A stretch of 64,000 nt of DNA from Pedococcus dokdonensis (GTDB lineage Bacteria > Actinomycetota > Actinomycetes > Actinomycetales > Dermatophilaceae): assembly GCF_900104525.1 (NCBI RefSeq), contig NZ_LT629711.1, positions 2,852,001 through 2,916,000 on the forward strand, in the 5' to 3' direction. The notes beneath the pieces were generated by a model that saw only the letters and a list, made by a program, of their open reading frames with translations, was not told where the DNA came from and searched no databases. The position numbers and the translations under genes were made by a program. This document shows positions 17,371 to 25,906 of this stretch, piece by piece; position 1 is the stretch's first letter, and every line of letters starts with the position of its first letter.

Positions 17371-18192
17371 CTACTTGATGCCGGTGGTCGCGATCCCCTC
17401 GATGAACCGGCGCTGGAAGGTGAGGAAGACGGCCAGCACGGGGATGACGACGACCGTCGCGCCCGCGAGCAGCAGGCCGTACTGGGTGGAGTTCTGGCCC
17501 TTCGCATAGAGCGCGAGCGCCACGGGGAGGGTGTACTTGCTCTCCTCCTGCGCGACCACGAGCGGCCAGAGGAAGTTGTTCCAGGACCCGAGGAAGGTCA
17601 GGATGCCCAGCGTCGCCAGCGCGGGACCGCACAGCGGCAGGAAGATCCGCGCGAAGATGCGCAGCTCGCTGGCGCCGTCGACCCGACCCGCGTCGAGCAG
17701 GTCCCTGGGTAGCCCGAGGATGTACTGGCGCATGAGGAAGACGCCGAACGGGCTGACCAGGAACGGCAGGATCAGGCCGGGCAGGCTGTTGGACAGGCCG
17801 GCGTTGGTGACCAGGACGAACAACGGCACGAAGGTGACCACACCGGGGATGAGCAGCGTCGCCATGACCAGGGTGAACAGCGCCTTGCGGCCGCGGAAGT
17901 CCAGCATCGCCAGGGCGTAGCCGACCATCGAGCAGAACAGCAGGTTCCCGGCCGTCACGGCCACCGCCACGATCGTGGAGTTGAGGAAGTACTGCGCGAA
18001 GTTCAGCCGCGAGAACAGCTGGGTGTAGTTGTCCAGGGAGGCGGACTGGGGCCACCAGGTCGGCGGGTTCTGGAGCAGCTCGCCCTGCGACTTGAAGCTG
18101 CCGAGCACCATCCAGATGAACGGTGACACGACCACCACGAGGGCGAGGCTCAGCACGACGTAGAGCCACCAGGAGTTTCGGGAACGGATCAT
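17371..18192 (-). CDS. Carbohydrate ABC importer permease, MalG type
   Basis: 273 residues with six predicted helices and the EAA loop LPRDLLDAGRVDGASELRIF, which docks the ATPase, in its usual place. The MalG/CUT1 C-terminus GIATTGIK is present. It lies 7 bases after the MalF-type gene. No ATPase gene is in the cluster, as is usual for actinobacterial CUT1 importers that share MsiK. Substrate inferred from the neighbouring glucanase and GH3. Confidence 0.92.
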   Translation of the reverse strand: MIRSRNSWWLYVVLSLALVVVVSPFIWMVLGSFKSQGELLQNPPTWWPQSASLDNYTQLFSRLNFAQYFLNSTIVAVAVTAGNLLFCSMVGYALAMLDFRGRKALFTLVMATLLIPGVVTFVPLFVLVTNAGLSNSLPGLILPFLVSPFGVFLMRQYILGLPRDLLDAGRVDGASELRIFARIFLPLCGPALATLGILTFLGSWNNFLWPLVVAQEESKYTLPVALALYAKGQNSTQYGLLLAGATVVVIPVLAVFLTFQRRFIEGIATTGIK

Positions 18193-18199
18193 GGCGTCC

Positions 18200-19152
18200 T
18201 CACGTGTTGTCTCGCAGCAGCCGGAACTGGATCGCGGTGACGACGGCGATGATCACGAAGATGATGTAGCTCATCGACGCGGCATACCCGTAGTTGCCGA
18301 ACCCGAACTGCCGGTACGTGTACATGGACATCGAGATGGTGCTGTTGAGCGGTCCGCCGTTGGTCATCACGAACGGCTCCTCGAAGAACTGGAGGTAGCC
18401 GATGCCGGTGGTGACGGACACGAACAGCAGGGTGGGCCGCAGCAGCGGGAGGGTGATGTGGCGGAACCGCTGCCAGGCACCCGCGCCGTCGATCGCGGCG
18501 GCCTCGTGGAGCATCCACGGCACGGCCTGCAGGCCGGCGAGGAAGATGATCATCGCGGTGCCGAAGTTGCGCCACGCGGCCATCAGGATGAGGCCGGGCA
18601 TGGCCCAGTGGGGGTCGCCGAGCCAGTTGGGGCCCTCGATGCCGACCCAGCCGAGCACGGTGTTGATCAGCCCGAACTCCTGCTGGAGCAGGAACCGCCA
18701 GACCACCGCCACCGCGACGATCGAGGTGATCACCGGGGTGTAGAAGCCGAGCCGGAAGAGCCCGCGCAGCTTGGTGATGCCCTTGTCGAGGGCGATCGCC
18801 GCGGCCAGCGCGAGGGCGAGGGTCAGGGGGACGCCGACCACCACGAAGTACGCGGTGTTGAGCATCGACTTGCGGAAGATCGGGTCGGCGAACGCCCTCG
18901 TGTAGTTGTCGATCCCCACGAGGTCGACCGCGAACGGCCGCCGCAGGTCGCGGGCCCGGGTGTCCGTGAAGCTCATGAAGAGCGACTGGATGACCGGCCA
19001 CGCGGTGAAGACGAGGAAGAGGACGCAGAACGGCAGCGCGAGCGTCCAGGCCGCGGCTCCCTGCCGGCGCGGCCGCGCCTTGGCGCCACCCCCACCGGGG
19101 GACGGGCTCGCACCCGTCCCCCGCGAGGGGTCACCTCCGTGGTGGTGGCCAT
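18200..19152 (-). CDS. Carbohydrate ABC importer permease, MalF type (apparent N-terminal frameshift)
   Basis: The frame from 18976 down to 18200 encodes a CUT1 permease with the EAA loop VPWMLHEAAAIDGAGAW. The first transmembrane helix (LPFCVLFLVFTAWPVIQSLF) lies upstream of that ATG in the same frame, but no ATG, GTG or TTG is in frame there before a stop. A fitting start (ATG at 19152, MATTTEVTPRGGRVRARPP) is in another phase; one extra C or G in the runs at about 19087-19096 would join the two. I therefore give the full extent and call it frameshifted. It could be an assembly error, or real, leaving the importer without a normal subunit. Confidence 0.75.
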
Positions 19153-19154
19153 GA

Positions 19155-20426
19155 CTACTGGCCGGTGCCGATCGACTCGGCCTGCTGCTGGATCGACTTC
19201 AGCGCGGCCTCCGCGTCGGCGTTCTGCTTCATGACCTTCTCCATCTCGGTGTCGAAGCCGGTCGCGACCTGCTCCCACGACGGGAAGCTCGGCGGCGCCT
19301 GGGCGGTCTCGAGCTGCTTGCCGAAGGTGGCGAGCTTGGTGTCACCGGCGATGGCCGGGTCCTGCCAGGCGGACTTCACCGAGGGGAGGTCGGTCGACTG
19401 CTGGTACCACTTCACCTGGGTCTTCGGGTCACTCAGCCACTTGACGAGCTTCCAGGCGCTGTCGCGGTTCTTCGACTTCTTGAAGACGACGAAGTCCGAG
19501 CCACCGACGAACGACGCCGACTTGGTCTTGGCCGGGATCGGCATGACGTCGTACTGGTCCTTCTTCACGCCGACCTTCTCGACGGCCGACATCATCCACG
19601 GGCCGGAGATGAACATCGGCACCCGGCCGCTCTTGAAGTCCGGCTCGGTGGTCGGCGTGTTCGGGGCGGCCTTGTCCGAGATCCCTTCGGTGAAGTAGCT
19701 CTGGTAGTACTTCACCGCCTCGAGGATCTGCGGGTTGTCGAAGTTGTAGGCCTTGCCGTCGTCCTTGGTGAGGTCCGCGTCGTTGCTCCACGCGAACGGC
19801 ATGATCGACTGCCACGAGCCCTGGCCACCAGCCTGGAAACCCATGCCGTACTTGGCCCCGGCTTTGGTCTGCATGGCCTTGGCCATGTTCTTCAGGCCGT
19901 CCCAGTCGGTCGGCGGCGTGGTGATGCCGGCCTTCTTGGCCAGGTCGGTGCGGTAGAAGACCAGGCGCGTCTCGACGTACCAGGGGATGCCGTAGGACGT
20001 GCCGTCGACCTCGGTGGTCTTCTGGGCGCCCTCGAAGTAGGCGGACTTGTCGATCGACGGCGGCGTCGGGTCGAGCGCGTCGAGCCCGGCGAACTCACCC
20101 ATCCACGTGGTGCCGACCATGGCGGCGTCGGGGGTGGTGCCGGCCGTGATCGCGGTCGTGAACTTGTCGTGCGCCGAGTCCCACGGGATCGCGGTGACAT
20201 TGACCTTGACACCGGGGTTGGCGGCCTCGAACTCCTTGACCAGCTTGGGCAGGTTCTCCCCCTCCGCGCCCATGGCCCACACCGTCAGGGTGCCGGTGGC
20301 CTTGCCTGCGCTGACGTCCTTGGCCGTCTCGTTGCCGGTCGAGCCGGCCTCGTCCCGGCCGCAGGCCGTCAGGGTCAGGGCGGTTGCTGCCAACGTCGCG
20401 ACCGCCATTGCGGTGGTGCGTCTCAT
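19155..20426 (-). CDS. Sugar ABC importer, extracellular binding lipoprotein (family 1)
   Basis: 423 residues, started at the ATG after an AAAGAGAG ribosome site because this puts a lipoprotein signal first (lipobox LTLTAC, Cys near residue 22). The rest is a SBP_bac_1 domain: GTLTVWAMGAEGENLPKLVKEFEAANP, VGTTWMGEFAGL and RVPMFISGPWMMS. First structural gene of the cluster after the LacI regulator (76-base gap). It should capture oligosaccharides released outside the cell. Its stop codon sits 3 bases from the presumed MalF start, suggesting coupling. Confidence 0.92.
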   Translation of the reverse strand: MRRTTAMAVATLAATALTLTACGRDEAGSTGNETAKDVSAGKATGTLTVWAMGAEGENLPKLVKEFEAANPGVKVNVTAIPWDSAHDKFTTAITAGTTPDAAMVGTTWMGEFAGLDALDPTPPSIDKSAYFEGAQKTTEVDGTSYGIPWYVETRLVFYRTDLAKKAGITTPPTDWDGLKNMAKAMQTKAGAKYGMGFQAGGQGSWQSIMPFAWSNDADLTKDDGKAYNFDNPQILEAVKYYQSYFTEGISDKAAPNTPTTEPDFKSGRVPMFISGPWMMSAVEKVGVKKDQYDVMPIPAKTKSASFVGGSDFVVFKKSKNRDSAWKLVKWLSDPKTQVKWYQQSTDLPSVKSAWQDPAIAGDTKLATFGKQLETAQAPPSFPSWEQVATGFDTEMEKVMKQNADAEAALKSIQQQAESIGTGQ

Positions 20427-20502
20427 CGGGTTTCTCTCTTTCCTCGGGGGCGGTGAAGGGAGGGGTTGGGGTATGGGGTGGGGCGGCGCGCGTCGGCGCG
20501 GC

Positions 20503-21528
20503 TCAGTGCGGTGCGTCCGGGCGGCAACCACAGGACGACCGGATGACGAGCTGGGTCGGGATGACCTGGGGTCCGTCCTCGACCGCGATCCCGGTGACGC
20601 GCCGGTGCAGCCGCTCGGCGGCCAGTGCCCCGAGCTCGCGCACGGGCTGGCGCACCGTGGTCAGGGCCGGCTCGACGTAGCGGGCGGTCATCACGTCGTC
20701 CCAGCCGACGACGGCGACGTCGTCGGGAACGCGGGTGCCGCCCTCGCGCAGCCGCTTCATGACGGCCAGGGCGAGCTCGTCGTTGGCGCAGACGACGGCG
20801 TCGGTCTGCAGGTCGCCCGACAGGATCCGGTCGGCGAGGGTGGTGCCGTCGCTCTCCCGGAGGGCGATGCGGACGGGCTCGAGCGGCTCCCGGCCCAGCG
20901 ACTCGTGGGCGGCCACGAAGCCGGCATACCGGTCGCGCACGTCGGGACCGGAGTCCGGGTCGCCGAGGAAGCGGACGGTGCTGCGGCCGTGGCCCAGGAC
21001 GTGGCTGGTGATCTCCTCGGCACTGTGGGTGTTCTCCGAGGTCACGGTGTCGACGTCGGTGCGCGGGTCGCCGGCGATGAGCACCACCGGCTTCGAGCCG
21101 TGCAGCGCGGTCACGGTGCTCTCGGGGATGGCGGACGAGCCCAGCATGGCGAGGCCGTCGACGCGGGTGGCGAGCTTGCGGACCGCACCGGGCAGGTCGT
21201 CCTTGCCCTGGGCCAGCATCAGCACGACGCTCTGACCGAGGTCGGCGGCGCGGGACTCGAAGCCCATCAGCAGCTCGGAGTAGTACGGCCCGGAGAGCTC
21301 GGGGAGGACGAGGCCGTGCGCCTCGTGGTGGCGCACCGCGAGGCTCCGGGCGGCGGCCAGGGGCACGTACTTGAGCTCCTCGGCGGCGGCCAGGACCCGC
21401 TGGCGGGTCTTGTCGGACACGGCGGTGGAGCCCTGCAGCACCCGCGAGACGGAGGCGATCGAGACGCCGGCCCGCTCGGCGACGGAGTAGATCGTCGTGC
21501 CGTTGGAATGCGCTGCACCGGTCGCCAT
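20503..21528 (-). CDS. LacI-family transcriptional regulator
   Basis: 341 residues. N-terminal helix-turn-helix TIYSVAERAGVSIASVSRVL (about residues 13-32) with hinge helix VPLAAARSLAVR, then a type I periplasmic-binding-like effector domain ending in CGC-type cysteines. It heads the minus-strand glucan cluster and has a candidate operator just upstream of its own start, so it probably represses itself and the importer until an oligosaccharide binds. Confidence 0.93.
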   Translation of the reverse strand: MATGAAHSNGTTIYSVAERAGVSIASVSRVLQGSTAVSDKTRQRVLAAAEELKYVPLAAARSLAVRHHEAHGLVLPELSGPYYSELLMGFESRAADLGQSVVLMLAQGKDDLPGAVRKLATRVDGLAMLGSSAIPESTVTALHGSKPVVLIAGDPRTDVDTVTSENTHSAEEITSHVLGHGRSTVRFLGDPDSGPDVRDRYAGFVAAHESLGREPLEPVRIALRESDGTTLADRILSGDLQTDAVVCANDELALAVMKRLREGGTRVPDDVAVVGWDDVMTARYVEPALTTVRQPVRELGALAAERLHRRVTGIAVEDGPQVIPTQLVIRSSCGCRPDAPH

Positions 21529-21547
21529 GATCCGCCTCTCTCGTCGT

Positions 21548-21561
21548 TGAAAGCGCTTACA
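21548..21561 (-). promoter_or_regulatory. Candidate LacI-family operator
   Basis: TGAAAGCGCTTACA is a near-palindrome around AAGCGCTT and matches the GAAAGCGCTTTC form common for actinobacterial LacI repressors. It is 20 bases upstream of the LacI start, where it could autoregulate the cluster. Confidence 0.6.
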
Positions 21562-21663
21562 TCTGAGAGAGACCCTGCCACGGCCCCCGGGCCGGATGCA
21601 AGGGTTGGCGACGAATTGCGGCTTTCGGCGACCCCGCCGGGCGCCGGTCCTGGAGGGCGCGGC

Positions 21664-22608
21664 TCAGCCGGCGAGCAGCACCTCGGCCAGGGTCGAGTCG
21701 ACGACCAGGCCCTGCACCAGCCCGCCGTCGAGCGCGGCCCGGACCGCCGTCGACTTCGAGGCGCCGGAGACCACGGCGATGACCTCGGGGACCCGTGTCA
21801 GGTTGTCGGGGTCCATCGTGATCAGTCGCGCAGCGACCTTGGGGCGCAACGGTTTTCCGCTCGCGTCGAAGAAGATGCCGGCCAGCTCGCCGATCACTCC
21901 ACGGTGGCTGAGGTCACGCCGCTCGGCCTCGTCGAGCAGGTCGTGGATGGTGGACTCACCGGGCTGCCAGGCGCCGATCCCGACGACCGCCTTGGTCACC
22001 GCCGAGGCGCGGGCGAGGCCATCGACCACCGCCGGTTGGCGACGCAGCGCATCGGCGCTCGATTTGCTGTCGAGGACGAACGGGGCATAGAAGACATGTG
22101 CCTTGCCACCGGACAAACGGGCTGCCCTCCGGACGATGTCGACGGCACTGCTGTCGAAGTCCGGCAGGGCGATCGCGCCGGTCAGCTGGACCACCTCGAC
22201 GCGGGGCAGGCTGGTCAGGGCACCGACGACGGCGTGGACGTTGCGCGACCACGGCAGGCCGAGCACGTCGCCGTCGACGAGGATCTCGGAGAGGAGCTCG
22301 GCGGCCGCTCGGCCCAGCTGGTGGCGCACCGCTCCCGGGTCGGCGTCCGCGGTGTCGACGACGACCGCGTGGGCCAGTCCGAACCGGTCGTGCAGCCGGG
22401 CCGAGAGGTCGACGTCGAGGGAGCCCTGGCGCACGATCTCGATCCGCACCAGGCCGCGCTCGCGCGCCGACTCCAGCATCCGCGCGACCTTGAACCGGCT
22501 GATCCCGAGCTCCTCGGCGATCTCGACCTTGGACTGGTTCTGGAGGTAGTGGCGTCGGGCGACGGCAGCCAGCATGACCAGCTCGGCGGGGCCGTCGTCG
22601 TCGCTCAC
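21664..22608 (-). CDS. SorC-family sugar-binding transcriptional regulator
   Basis: 314 residues from a GTG start with a GGAAGGA ribosome site. N-terminal helix-turn-helix near residues 25-50 (KVEIAEELGISRFKVARMLE), then the SorC/DeoR sugar-binding domain with the LGLPWSRNV and VVSGASKSTAVRAAL phosphosugar-loop patterns. It diverges from the polyol operon with a shared control region, so it most likely regulates that operon in response to a phosphorylated sugar or polyol such as xylulose 5-phosphate. Confidence 0.9.
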   Translation of the reverse strand: MSDDDGPAELVMLAAVARRHYLQNQSKVEIAEELGISRFKVARMLESARERGLVRIEIVRQGSLDVDLSARLHDRFGLAHAVVVDTADADPGAVRHQLGRAAAELLSEILVDGDVLGLPWSRNVHAVVGALTSLPRVEVVQLTGAIALPDFDSSAVDIVRRAARLSGGKAHVFYAPFVLDSKSSADALRRQPAVVDGLARASAVTKAVVGIGAWQPGESTIHDLLDEAERRDLSHRGVIGELAGIFFDASGKPLRPKVAARLITMDPDNLTRVPEVIAVVSGASKSTAVRAALDGGLVQGLVVDSTLAEVLLAG

Positions 22609-22679
22609 GCGGCCATCCTTCCCGTTGACATGTTCCGTTCGCCCCGATTTACTCGACTTACTCGTTTGGGCAGCATGGC

Positions 22680-22691
22680 GCTCATTTGAGC
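22680..22691. promoter_or_regulatory. Candidate SorC operator in divergent promoter
   Basis: GCTCATTTGAGC has perfect 5-base arms around TT, within an AT-richer stretch (22640-22691) between the two divergent genes. A CGATTTACTCGACTTACTCG direct repeat lies about 30 bases to its left and may be a second contact. Confidence 0.5.
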
Positions 22692-22732
22692 ACCAGTCAA
22701 CCGAGGCCGTCAATGGGGACGGAGGAGGACGC

Positions 22733-24097
22733 GTGCGAAGTCGAAACTCCAAGGCCGCGCTGGTCGCGGCGACGACGGGACTGGCCCTGAGCCTGTCGGC
22801 GTGTGCCGGCTGGGGAGGCGGGGGTGTGGGCGGCGGCGGCGCCGACAGCATCAACGTGCTCATGGTCAACAACCCCCAGATGATCGACCTGCAGAAGCTG
22901 ACGGCCGACAACTTCACCAAGGAGACCGGCATCAAGGTCAACTTCACGGTGCTCCCCGAGAACGACGTCCGCGACAAGATCAGCCAGGAGTTCTCCAGCC
23001 AGGCCGGTCAGTACGACGTGGCGTCGCTCAGCAACTTCGAGATCCCGATCTACGCCAAGGCGAAGTGGATCGCGCCCCTCGACTCCTATCTCGCCGCGGA
23101 CACCGAGTTCGACCAGGCCGACATCCTCAAGTCGATGACCACCTCGCTGTCGAGCGAGGGCAAGGTCTACGGCGAGCCGTTCTACGGTGAGTCCTCGTTC
23201 CTCATGTACCGCAAGGACGTCCTGCAGGCGAAGGGCATCACCATGCCCGCGAAGCCGACCTGGCAGGAGGTCGCCGACATCGCGGCGAAGGTCGACGGTG
23301 CGGAGCCCGGCATGAAGGGCATCTGCCTGCGCGGCCAGCCCGGCTGGGGCCAGCTCTTCGCCCCCCTCACCACCGTCGTCAACACCTTCGGCGGCACCTG
23401 GTTCGACCAGGACTGGACGCCCCGGGTGGATGCGCCGGAGTTCAAGGCCGCGGTGAGCTTCTACGTCGACCTGGTGCGGGCCCACGGCGAGAAGGGCGCC
23501 CCGCAGGCCGGCTTCACCGAGTGCCTCAACAACCTCATCCAGGGCAACGTCGCCATGTGGTACGACGCCACCTCCGCGGCCGGCTCGCTCGAGGCGGACG
23601 GCTCGAAGTTCAAGGGCAAGTTCGGCTACGCGCCCGCCCCGGTCGTCAAGACCGAGTCCTCCGGCTGGCTCTACGCCTGGTCATGGTCGATCCAGCAGGC
23701 GAGCACCAAGAAGGACAACGCCTGGAAGTTCATCTCCTGGGCCAGTGGCAAGAAGTACGAGAACCTCGTCGGCAGCCAGATCGGGTGGACCAGCGTGCCG
23801 GCCGGCAAGCGGGCCTCCACCTACGAGAACCCCGACTACCTCAAGGTCTCCTCGGCGTTCGCCGAACCGACCAGGGCCGCGATCGAGGCCGCCGACCCCG
23901 AGAACCCGGGCGTGCAGCCGAGACCCGCGATCGGCATCCAGTTCGTCGACATCCCCGAGTTCCCGGACCTCGGCACGCAGGTCAGCCAGGACGTCAGCTC
24001 GGCGATCGCCGGCAAGACCTCCGTGGACGACGCCCTCGAACGCGGCCAGGAGCTCGCCGAGGACGTCGCAGAGCGCTATCAGGCAAGGGGTCAGTGA
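22733..24097 (+). CDS. Polyol ABC importer, binding lipoprotein
   Basis: 454 residues from a GTG start after the strong ribosome site GGAGGAGG. Signal peptide with lipobox SLSAC (Cys near residue 23), then a Gly-rich linker (GWGGGGVGGGG) and a family 1 binding domain of the polyol (SmoE/MtlE-like) kind: YDVASLSNFEIPIYAKAKWI, VYGEPFYGESSFLMYRKD, GNVAMWYDATSAAG. First gene of a six-kilobase operon with mannitol-type dehydrogenase and xylulokinase, so its ligand is probably mannitol, sorbitol or arabitol. Confidence 0.9.
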   Translation: MRSRNSKAALVAATTGLALSLSACAGWGGGGVGGGGADSINVLMVNNPQMIDLQKLTADNFTKETGIKVNFTVLPENDVRDKISQEFSSQAGQYDVASLSNFEIPIYAKAKWIAPLDSYLAADTEFDQADILKSMTTSLSSEGKVYGEPFYGESSFLMYRKDVLQAKGITMPAKPTWQEVADIAAKVDGAEPGMKGICLRGQPGWGQLFAPLTTVVNTFGGTWFDQDWTPRVDAPEFKAAVSFYVDLVRAHGEKGAPQAGFTECLNNLIQGNVAMWYDATSAAGSLEADGSKFKGKFGYAPAPVVKTESSGWLYAWSWSIQQASTKKDNAWKFISWASGKKYENLVGSQIGWTSVPAGKRASTYENPDYLKVSSAFAEPTRAAIEAADPENPGVQPRPAIGIQFVDIPEFPDLGTQVSQDVSSAIAGKTSVDDALERGQELAEDVAERYQARGQ

Positions 24098-25041
24098 TGA
24101 GTGCGACCACCGAGACCAGGGCCGGCTCCGGCACCACGAGGCCACCCGCCCCGAGCAAGGCACTGCAGCGCTCGGGTGACTGGGCCCGTCGGGCGCCGCT
24201 GCTCCCGGCGCTCATCTTCACCATCCTCATGACGCAGCTGCCGTTCGTCGCGACGATCGTCATCTCGTTCATGAACTGGAACGCCTACTACCCCGACGAG
24301 CGGGGGTTCGCCGGCTTCGACAACTTCGCCCGCGTCTTCACTGACACCAACACCCGCAAGGCGGTCGTCGTCACCATCCTGCTGACCGTGTCGGTGGTGC
24401 TGATCTGCCTGGTGCTGGGTCTCGGGATCGCGCTCCTGCTGGACCGCAAGTTCCGTGGCCAGGGGATCGTCCGCACCATGATGATCACGCCGTTCCTCGT
24501 CGTCCCGGTGGCGGCGGCGCTGCTCTGGAAGCACGCGCTCTACAACCCCGAGTACGGCCTGTTCAACGGCCTGCTCAAGACGGTCTTCGGCGACAACGCA
24601 CCACAGCCCGACTGGATCACCAACAACCCACTCGCCGCGATCATCGCCGCGCTGGTCTGGCAGTGGACGCCGTTCATGATGCTGATCCTGTTGGCGGGCC
24701 TGCAGAGCCGGCCGCTCGACGTGGTCGAGGCCGCCCGCATCGACGGTGCCAGCTCGTGGCAGATCTTCACCAACATGACGCTGCCCCACCTGCGCCAGTA
24801 CATCGAGCTGTCCGGGCTGCTCGGGGCGATCTACGTGGTCCAGAACTTCGACCACGTCTTCACCATCACGTCAGGCGGACTGGGCACCGCCAACCTCCCG
24901 TACTTCATCTACCAGACCTTCTACACCGCGCAGGACTACGGGCGGGCGTCCGCCGCCGGGGTCGTCGTGGTGATCGGCACGATCATCATCGCCACCGCAG
25001 CGCTGCGGACGGCGTTCAGCCTGTTCAGGGAGGAGTCCTGA
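24097..25041 (+). CDS. Polyol ABC importer permease, MalF type
   Basis: 314 residues with six helices; the ATG overlaps the binding-protein stop (TGATG). The EAA loop is RPLDVVEAARIDGASSWQIF. The C-terminal SGGLGTANLPYFIYQTFY stretch is typical of sugar-alcohol permeases (SmoF). No ATPase follows; a shared MsiK-type ATPase is expected elsewhere. Confidence 0.93.
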   Translation: MSATTETRAGSGTTRPPAPSKALQRSGDWARRAPLLPALIFTILMTQLPFVATIVISFMNWNAYYPDERGFAGFDNFARVFTDTNTRKAVVVTILLTVSVVLICLVLGLGIALLLDRKFRGQGIVRTMMITPFLVVPVAAALLWKHALYNPEYGLFNGLLKTVFGDNAPQPDWITNNPLAAIIAALVWQWTPFMMLILLAGLQSRPLDVVEAARIDGASSWQIFTNMTLPHLRQYIELSGLLGAIYVVQNFDHVFTITSGGLGTANLPYFIYQTFYTAQDYGRASAAGVVVVIGTIIIATAALRTAFSLFREES

Positions 25042-25042
25042 G

Positions 25043-25906
25043 ATGAGCGCCACCACCGAGAACACCCGCGCCCCGCAGGAGATCAACCACGCCAAGCCGC
25101 CCCGCAGCGGCGTGCTGCTGTCCGCGGCCGCCTGGATCGTGGGCATCCTGTTCGCGCTACCCGTGCTGTGGATGATCCTCACCTCGCTGCACAGCGAGAA
25201 CGACGCGGCCAAGAACCCACCCGACTTCTTCGCGCCGCTGTCGCTCGACGGCTACCGCTCGTTCTTCGACGCCGGGCCCTGGCCGCCGCTGCTCAACTCG
25301 CTGACCGCCAGCGTGCTGTCGACCGTGCTGGTGCTGCTGCTGGCGTTCCCGGCGGCCTACGCCCTGTCGATCCGGCCGGTGAAGAAGTGGACCGACGTCC
25401 TGTTCTTCTTCCTGTCGACCAAGATGCTGCCGATCGTGGCGGGCATCCTGCCGCTCTACCTGTTCGCCCAGAAGGTCGGGCTGCTCGACAACATCTGGTG
25501 GCTGATCCTGCTCTACACGTCGATGAACCTGCCGATCGCGGTGTGGATGCTGCGTTCCTTCCTCGCCGAGGTGCCGGTGGAGATGCTCGAGGCGGCCTCG
25601 GTCGACGGCGCCAGCCTGACCCGGACCCTCAAGGACATCGTCGCGCCGGTCGTGATGCCCGGCATCGCCTCCGCCGCGCTGATCTGCTTCATCTTCAGCT
25701 GGAACGAGCTGCTCCTCGCCCGGGTGCTGACCAGCACGGTGGCGGGAACCGCGCCGGTGTTCTTGACTGGGTTCGTGACCAGCCAGGGCCTGTTCCTCGC
25801 CAAGGTGTGCGCGGCGTCGTTCGTCGTGTCGCTGCCCGTCCTCGCGGCCGGGTTCGCCGCCCAGGACAAGCTCGTCCAGGGCCTGTCGATGGGTGCGGTG
25901 AAGTGA
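25043..25906 (+). CDS. Polyol ABC importer permease, MalG type
   Basis: 287 residues with six helices. The EAA loop VPVEMLEAASVDGASLTRTL and a C-terminal LVQGLSMGAVK identify the SmoG/MalG branch. It starts 1 base after its partner and its stop overlaps the GTG of the dehydrogenase gene, so the four upstream genes are translationally chained. Confidence 0.93.
   Translation: MSATTENTRAPQEINHAKPPRSGVLLSAAAWIVGILFALPVLWMILTSLHSENDAAKNPPDFFAPLSLDGYRSFFDAGPWPPLLNSLTASVLSTVLVLLLAFPAAYALSIRPVKKWTDVLFFFLSTKMLPIVAGILPLYLFAQKVGLLDNIWWLILLYTSMNLPIAVWMLRSFLAEVPVEMLEAASVDGASLTRTLKDIVAPVVMPGIASAALICFIFSWNELLLARVLTSTVAGTAPVFLTGFVTSQGLFLAKVCAASFVVSLPVLAAGFAAQDKLVQGLSMGAVK

Noticed and set aside
20047..22689. 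Long plus-strand open frame across LacI and SorC genes
   Set aside because: Low-complexity shadow; minus-strand regulators have intact helix-turn-helix motifs, starts and ribosome sites.
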